DNA of 64,000 nucleotides from positions 248,001-312,000 of the forward strand of contig NZ_JBHUIT010000017.1 of assembly GCF_042683045.1 (NCBI RefSeq), written 5' to 3'. Below the pieces are notes generated by a model. That model was not told where the DNA came from, made no database searches, and saw only the letters and a list, made by a program, of their open reading frames with translations. Positions 60,049 through 64,000 of this stretch are shown here, one piece after another (within the stretch, counting starts at the first letter, position 1; each line of letters begins with the position of its first letter). The translations under genes and the position numbers were made by a program. The stretch is from Luteolibacter algae (GTDB lineage: Bacteria > Verrucomicrobiota > Verrucomicrobiia > Verrucomicrobiales > Akkermansiaceae).

Positions 60049-60114
60049 TGCGTGAACCGCAAAATCAGCATGGCGGAGGTTGAAACGGGAGACGAGGATG
60101 TCTAGAAAGTCTGT

Positions 60115-60840
60115 GTGAGAAAAGATCGATTGGATGCGCTGCTGGTTTTACGAGGAATGTGTGATTCCAGAGAGCAGGGAAAAAGGCTGGTTCTGGCGGG
60201 CGAGGTGAAGGTGGATGGCCGTGTGGTGGATAAACCCGCGGAGCGTTTCGGCGAAGATGCCGTCGTGGAAATTAAGGAAAAACCGAGGTTTGTGGGCCGT
60301 GGAGGCTTGAAGCTGGAAGGTGCGTTGATCCATTTCGGGATCGATGTTTCCGGTTGGACGTGTCTTGATGTTGGCGCTTCCACCGGAGGTTTTACCGACT
60401 GTCTGCTACAGCGGGGAGCTGCAAAGGTTCACGCCATTGACGTGGGAACAAACCAGTTGGTATGGAAGCTGAGGAACGATCCACGGGTGATTTCCCGGGA
60501 AAAATTCAATGCAAGAGGATTGGAGGAGAAAGATCTGGGTGAGAAGGTTCGCTTGGCGGTAATGGATTTGTCTTTCATCTCGCTGACCAAAGTACTTCCG
60601 GCGGTTTTTAGCGTGCTGGAACCGAACGGATCCGTTGTTTGCCTGATCAAGCCCCAATTCGAACTAAGGCGCGAGGATGTCGGCAAAGGCGGGATTGTGC
60701 GCGAAGAAGAATTGAGAGAACGGGCCGTTGAAAAGATCCGGGCCTTCTCCGAGGAAAACGGGCGCGAATGGCGGGGAGTGATACCCGCTCAGATTGCGGG
60801 TATGGACGGAAATCAGGAATTTCTGGCGTGGATCGGTTGA
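60115..60840 (+). CDS. tlyA: TlyA family rRNA (cytidine-2'-O)-methyltransferase/hemolysin
   Basis: A 241-residue protein. An S4 domain (about 1-60; RLDALLVLRGMCDSREQGKRLVLAG) precedes a FtsJ-like methyltransferase with KPRFVGRGGLKLEGAL, DVGASTGGFTDCLLQRGA, YDVGTNQL-like DVGTNQLVWKLRND and PEFEL-like LIKPQFELRRED. TlyA 2'-O-methylates 16S and 23S rRNA cytidines. The start is GTG at 60115. It is divergent from nuoG across the CRP-like palindrome. Confidence 0.92.
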   Translation: MRKDRLDALLVLRGMCDSREQGKRLVLAGEVKVDGRVVDKPAERFGEDAVVEIKEKPRFVGRGGLKLEGALIHFGIDVSGWTCLDVGASTGGFTDCLLQRGAAKVHAIDVGTNQLVWKLRNDPRVISREKFNARGLEEKDLGEKVRLAVMDLSFISLTKVLPAVFSVLEPNGSVVCLIKPQFELRREDVGKGGIVREEELRERAVEKIRAFSEENGREWRGVIPAQIAGMDGNQEFLAWIG

Positions 60841-60958
60841 AAATAATTGAAATAATACAGAATAAAAATCGCTCGTGCGGCTCTATTTATGTAGTAGGAT
60901 CCCGCTGAGATACTGAGCCCCTGATCTCTACGAACCAACAAACAAAACCAACCAACCA

Positions 60959-61537
60959 ATGAAATTACTACTTACAGCATTCTGTGCCACCATGTTTACC
61001 AGCCCGCTTGTCTTCGCTGAAAAATGCGAAAAGGGTAAGTGCGACAAAGAAAAAGATGAGTCCACCCTCGTGGCTGAAGCCGGCAAATGTGACAAAGGCG
61101 GCAAGTGCGACAAGGAAAAAGGCGAGTCCACCCTCGTAGCTGAAGCCGGCAAATGCGAAAAAGGCGGCAAGTGCGACAAGGAAAAAAGCGAGTCCACCCT
61201 CGTGGCTGAAGCCGACAAATGCGAAAAAGGCGGCAAATGCGACAAGGAAAAAGGCGAGTCCACCCTCGTAGCTGAAGCCGGTAAATGCGAAAAAGGCGGC
61301 AAGTGCGATAAAGAAAAGGCTGAATCCACTGTGCTTGTATCCACAACTACCGATGCCCTCGCTCATTGCGGCAAGTGCGGTAAAGGTGAGAAGTGCAAGG
61401 ATTGCAAAGACGGCGAGAAATGCGAAAAGTGCAAAAAGCACAAAGCTGAAAAAGAAGAAGGCACTCTGATGGCTGGCAAAGATTGCGACAAATGCAAAAA
61501 AGGTGCCGAGGAGAAAGAAGAAGGCACACTTGCTTAA
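60959..61537 (+). CDS. Secreted Cys/Lys-rich tandem-repeat protein (possible metal-binding or RiPP-like)
   Basis: A 192-residue protein with a Sec signal peptide (1-20, ending FA). The mature part has five near-identical 20-22-residue units at 22-128, each with two KC pairs then GESTLVAEAG; the Ser/Thr-Leu spacer recurs twice more as EEGTL near the C-terminus. A denser Cys cluster follows (about 138-165: HCGKCGKGEKCKDC). Nearly all cysteines sit in KC or CxxC. It is likely exported and metal-binding. GKC blocks resemble bufferins (BufA), whose cysteines are modified by DUF692 enzymes, but none is adjacent. The 118-base leader is AT-rich, with no recognisable box. Confidence 0.75.
   Translation: MKLLLTAFCATMFTSPLVFAEKCEKGKCDKEKDESTLVAEAGKCDKGGKCDKEKGESTLVAEAGKCEKGGKCDKEKSESTLVAEADKCEKGGKCDKEKGESTLVAEAGKCEKGGKCDKEKAESTVLVSTTTDALAHCGKCGKGEKCKDCKDGEKCEKCKKHKAEKEEGTLMAGKDCDKCKKGAEEKEEGTLA
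61022..61342 (+). repeat. Tandem 66-bp coding repeat inside the Cys/Lys-rich gene
   Basis: About five consecutive units of 63-66 bases, each reading AAATGCGAAAAAGGCGGC-like sequence then GAGTCCACCCTCGTAGCTG. Units differ by a few bases, mostly silent or Gly/Ser/Asp changes, so they arose by recent in-frame duplication. The register breaks only in the first unit (one codon shorter) and the last. Confidence 0.85.
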
Positions 61538-61562
61538 TTCCTGGCTAATTCGAATTAGTTTC

Positions 61563-61593
61563 AAAGCCAACGGTTCGTCCGTTGGCTTTTTTT
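61563..61593 (+). terminator. Rho-independent terminator of the Cys/Lys-rich gene
   Basis: A perfect 11-bp stem (AAAGCCAACGG with CCGTTGGCTTT, loop TTCGT) is followed by a T-run to 61593, 26 bases past the stop. Confidence 0.9.
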
Positions 61594-61612
61594 ATGTCCC
61601 TGAATATACGGA

Positions 61613-61647
61613 TAAAAAAAACCATTCCCCGTTTTGCGGAGAATGGT
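61613..61647 (-). terminator. Rho-independent terminator of the PEP-CTERM gene
   Basis: ACCATTC-CCCG pairs with CGG-A-GAATGGT (about 61621-61647) with one mismatch. A run of A at 61613-61622 makes the U-run on the minus strand. It is 28 bases past the stop at 61675. Confidence 0.75.
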
Positions 61648-61674
61648 GGATGTAGAACGATAGTAACCTTTCCT

Positions 61675-62487
61675 CTAGCGTCTGCGGCGTAGGAAAAGAA
61701 GGCTTCCGAGAGCAATCATGAGAGTGCTCCCTGGTTCTGGAACTGTTTCAAATGAATAGTCACGCACTGTGACTCCGGACACCTGGCCAAGCGTCGATCC
61801 ATCGCTCCCGGTAGTTCCTGCAGATGGTAGGGCCTGCATTGCTCCGGTGGTAGATGTCGCGCTCGCAAAACCAGAAGCAGGAGTAACTGTCGTTGCCGCC
61901 GTGGAGTAAATGGTTCCTGCGGATGCGGAAGAGGTTGCCGATAGAATCACCGAGTATTCTGACGCGCTAATCTTGGTAGCAGCCAGTGTCAGAGTCCATG
62001 TAGATGATAGGAAGGTATTGGCATCCCCGATCACCACATCAGTTCCGATACCCCGCAGAACAAGCGTTTTATTGGGTAGGCTATCGTCTTCGTAGGCAAG
62101 CCCACCTGAGATTGCAAGCGCTGGCGCAGGTGCGGTAATCTGTTCTGTAAGGCCCAGAACATACATCAGCTCGTTGCCATTCGGGACGTTGGTAATTAGG
62201 TTTGTGCTAGCGCCGAATACAAATGTCGACTTGACGGTATCCGTCGTGCCAACGGTGTTTGCACTTTTAATTGTGGTGTTCTGTGCACGGATGTAGGCAC
62301 CACTGAGCGTGGTGGTATTTCCCATGCCATCTACCGTCCATTGGTCCTGGCTAAGCCAGCCATCTTTGCCCGACAACTTCCCGGCCGTATAAACCGGGGT
62401 ATCGAATGAGGTCGAGTAGATTGCCGCTTGTGCAGATGAGGCAGTTGCAATCGCTGCAAGGCTACGAATTAGGTTTCTTGGTTTCAT
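61675..62487 (-). CDS. PEP-CTERM domain surface protein
   Basis: A 270-residue exported protein: signal peptide about 1-21 (AQA), a beta-rich middle with many Thr, Ser, Gly and Ala residues, and the C-terminal tag VPEPGSTLMIALGSLLFLRRRR. The tag is recognised by an exosortase not present in this window. The middle contains no catalytic motif; a concanavalin-like sandwich (LSGKDGWLSQDQWTV) is possible but not secure. It is leftward, with its own terminator. Confidence 0.85.
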   Translation of the reverse strand: MKPRNLIRSLAAIATASSAQAAIYSTSFDTPVYTAGKLSGKDGWLSQDQWTVDGMGNTTTLSGAYIRAQNTTIKSANTVGTTDTVKSTFVFGASTNLITNVPNGNELMYVLGLTEQITAPAPALAISGGLAYEDDSLPNKTLVLRGIGTDVVIGDANTFLSSTWTLTLAATKISASEYSVILSATSSASAGTIYSTAATTVTPASGFASATSTTGAMQALPSAGTTGSDGSTLGQVSGVTVRDYSFETVPEPGSTLMIALGSLLFLRRRR

Positions 62488-62649
62488 GTTTTAAACCACA
62501 TGGATTGTGGCTGCATGATAAATGTATGCATTCCGTCCTTCCTGCATTTATTTTTCAGAATTATTCACTTTAGATCTCTTTTTGCTTTCTGGCCCATAGT
62601 TCGCTCAGAATCAGTGAGTTTGAAGGTGTTGTGCTTGGGTGAAGTCCAC
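62488..62649. other. Intergenic region upstream of the PEP-CTERM gene
   Basis: It should carry the promoter of the leftward PEP-CTERM gene. It is AT-rich and I see no convincing -35/-10 pair and no gene. The enolase terminator follows immediately. Confidence 0.35.
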
Positions 62650-62680
62650 AAAAAAGGCCCCGGTTTCAAACCGGAGCCTT
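62650..62680 (-). terminator. Rho-independent terminator of enolase
   Basis: GGCCCCGG pairs with CCGGAGCC (62656-62678, one mismatch, loop TTTCAAA). Five to six A residues before it give the U-run on the minus strand, 30 bases past the enolase stop. Confidence 0.75.
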
Positions 62681-62707
62681 TTGGGAAGTCGTTGTCTCGA
62701 AGTTCGA

Positions 62708-64000
62708 TTACTTCTTGAGAACTTTGAGTTTGCTGACGCCGTAGATGGCGTCCTCACCGAGCTCCTCTTCGATGCGGAGGAGCTGGTTGTATTTTGCAAT
62801 CCTGTCGGAGCGGGACATGGAGCCGGTTTTGATTTGTCCGCAGTTTGTAGCAACCGCCAGATCAGCAATCGTGCTATCTTCGGTTTCGCCGGAACGGTGG
62901 GAAAGAACCGCCGTATAGGCATTTTCCTTGGCGAGTTCCACAGCATCGAAGGTTTCTGTGAGGGAACCGATCTGGTTTACTTTCACGAGGATGGAGTTTG
63001 CAACGCCGAGATCGATGCCTTTCTGTAGGAACTTGGAGTTGGTTACGAAAAGGTCATCACCGACAAGTTGGGTGTTTTTACCCATGGTATCGGTAAGGAT
63101 TTTCCAGCCATCCCAGTCATTCTCGTCGCAACCGTCTTCGATGGAGATGATCGGGAAGCGCTTCTGGAGATCTGCATAGAAGGCAACGAGCTCTTCGGCT
63201 GATTTCTCCGAGTTATCGGATTTGTGGAAGATGTATTTGCCCTTCTCCTTGTTGAAGAACTCGGAAGATGCCACATCAAGAGCAATGGAGATATCCTCGC
63301 CCACTTTGTAGCCTGCCTTTTCGATCGCTTGGCAGATGACGCCGAGAGCATCTTCCGCGGAGTCGAGCTTGGGAGCAAAACCACCTTCGTCGCCCACAGC
63401 TGTGGAAAGTCCACGGCCATGAAGAACACTCTTAAGTGCGTGGAATACTTCAGCACCATAACGGACAGACTCGCGGAAAGTCGGGGCACCGATCGGGACG
63501 ATCATGAACTCCTGGAAGTCGATCGGAGCATCCGAGTGGGAGCCGCCGTTGATGATATTCATCATTGGAACCGGAAGCACTTTGGCGTTTGGTCCGCCAA
63601 GATACTTGTAAAGTGGGGTGCCGAGTTGAGCGGAAGCTGCTTTGGCAACGGCAAGGGAAACGCCGAGAACCGCGTTTGCTCCCAGTTTCTTTTTGTTCGC
63701 AGTGCCGTCGAGTTCGATCATTGTCGCATCGATGGATGCTTGTTCCGTCGCGTCGAAACCGAGTAGCTCGGGAGCGATGGTTTCGTTGACTGCCTCAACG
63801 GCTTTGAGAACGCCTTTGCCAAGGTAACGGGACTTGTCGCCATCACGAAGCTCGTGGGCTTCATGCTCGCCGGTGGATGCGCCGGATGGAACCGCGGCAC
63901 GGCCGATCGCGCCGCCTTCAAGGTGGACGTCAACCTCAACAGTTGGGTTGCCGCGTGAGTCGATGACCTCGCGGCCCCGGATTTCTACAATAGTGGTAAG
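62708..64000 (-). CDS. eno: Enolase (5' end off the right edge)
   Basis: At least 431 residues are visible, missing only the first few. It begins TTIVEIRGREVIDSRGNPTVEV and continues with GAIGRAAVPSGASTGEHEA (in part), the catalytic region GDEGGFAP, metal-ligand SIEDGCDENDWDGW, VGDDLFVTN, LVKVNQIGSLTET with the catalytic Lys, and SHRSGETEDSTIADLAVA. All catalytic and Mg ligands are present. It converts 2-phosphoglycerate to phosphoenolpyruvate in glycolysis. It is transcribed leftward towards its terminator. Confidence 0.98.
   Translation of the reverse strand, partial: LTTIVEIRGREVIDSRGNPTVEVDVHLEGGAIGRAAVPSGASTGEHEAHELRDGDKSRYLGKGVLKAVEAVNETIAPELLGFDATEQASIDATMIELDGTANKKKLGANAVLGVSLAVAKAASAQLGTPLYKYLGGPNAKVLPVPMMNIINGGSHSDAPIDFQEFMIVPIGAPTFRESVRYGAEVFHALKSVLHGRGLSTAVGDEGGFAPKLDSAEDALGVICQAIEKAGYKVGEDISIALDVASSEFFNKEKGKYIFHKSDNSEKSAEELVAFYADLQKRFPIISIEDGCDENDWDGWKILTDTMGKNTQLVGDDLFVTNSKFLQKGIDLGVANSILVKVNQIGSLTETFDAVELAKENAYTAVLSHRSGETEDSTIADLAVATNCGQIKTGSMSRSDRIAKYNQLLRIEEELGEDAIYGVSKLKVLKK

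Noticed and set aside
61022..61342. A CRISPR-like regular repeat array
   Set aside because: The repeats are contiguous 66-bp in-frame coding units with no unique spacers and lie inside a signal-peptide gene.

Overview
The window looks like a piece of a Verrucomicrobiota chromosome, probably from the Verrucomicrobiales. This is inferred from gene content: two PEP-CTERM tagged proteins, a DUF1080 hydrolase, a secreted protein with a PTPD-type motif, discoidin-type domains on a secreted histidine kinase, and few clear Shine-Dalgarno sequences. It is mostly ordinary chromosomal backbone. I see no insertion sequence, integrase, phage, CRISPR array or rRNA operon. One tRNA gene (Tyr, GTA) lies near 29.5 kb.

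Layout. 0-5.5 kb: end of a YggS gene, DUF971, an LEA-like lipoprotein, a much enlarged TatC overlapping an unknown two-TM protein, an HTH-metallo-beta-lactamase fusion and an orphan zinc-binding protein. 5.5-16.5 kb: mainly leftward genes, including exonuclease III, queA, a glycosidase-glycosyltransferase fusion, metX, RNase D, DUF1080 and a GH10-like glycosidase. 16.6-23 kb: a double thioredoxin-fold protein divergent from fdhD, two tail-anchored coiled-coil proteins, a CDF transporter, an outer-membrane-type barrel, DUF4250 and a glycine-rich RRM protein. 23.3-29.4 kb: a secreted-sensor NarL-type two-component pair, a TPR protein and CstA. 29.5-34.1 kb: tRNA-Tyr, LysE, MurI, a tiny PEP-CTERM protein, RluD-type synthase and a ParA with an unusual partner. 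34.2-38.7 kb: DUF255-like lipoprotein, PTPD-motif protein, hisB-hisH.

38.7-42.2 kb is the most distinctive block: a leftward cluster of methyltransferase, FAD oxidoreductase, type III polyketide synthase and DUF2071 protein. It resembles in logic the alkylresorcinol/alkylquinone loci of Streptomyces (srsABC). 42.2-50.4 kb carries a second MBL hydrolase, an AsmA-like protein, RadC, YicC, Dps, RecJ and a stress set (DUF1328, CsbD, DUF892). 50.5-55.2 kb is a three-gene phosphorelay ending in a sigma-54 activator. 55.3-60 kb is a nuoGHIJK operon separated from the rest of complex I; its promoter region, shared with tlyA, holds a perfect TGTGA-N6-TCACA palindrome. 61-61.5 kb encodes a secreted Cys/Lys-rich tandem-repeat protein that resembles bufferin-type metallophore precursors. 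The window ends in a PEP-CTERM protein and the almost complete enolase gene.

Starts were re-chosen in many places where an upstream in-frame start would add an unlikely leader; the reasons are in each entry. Functions rest on motif recognition by eye, without database searches.
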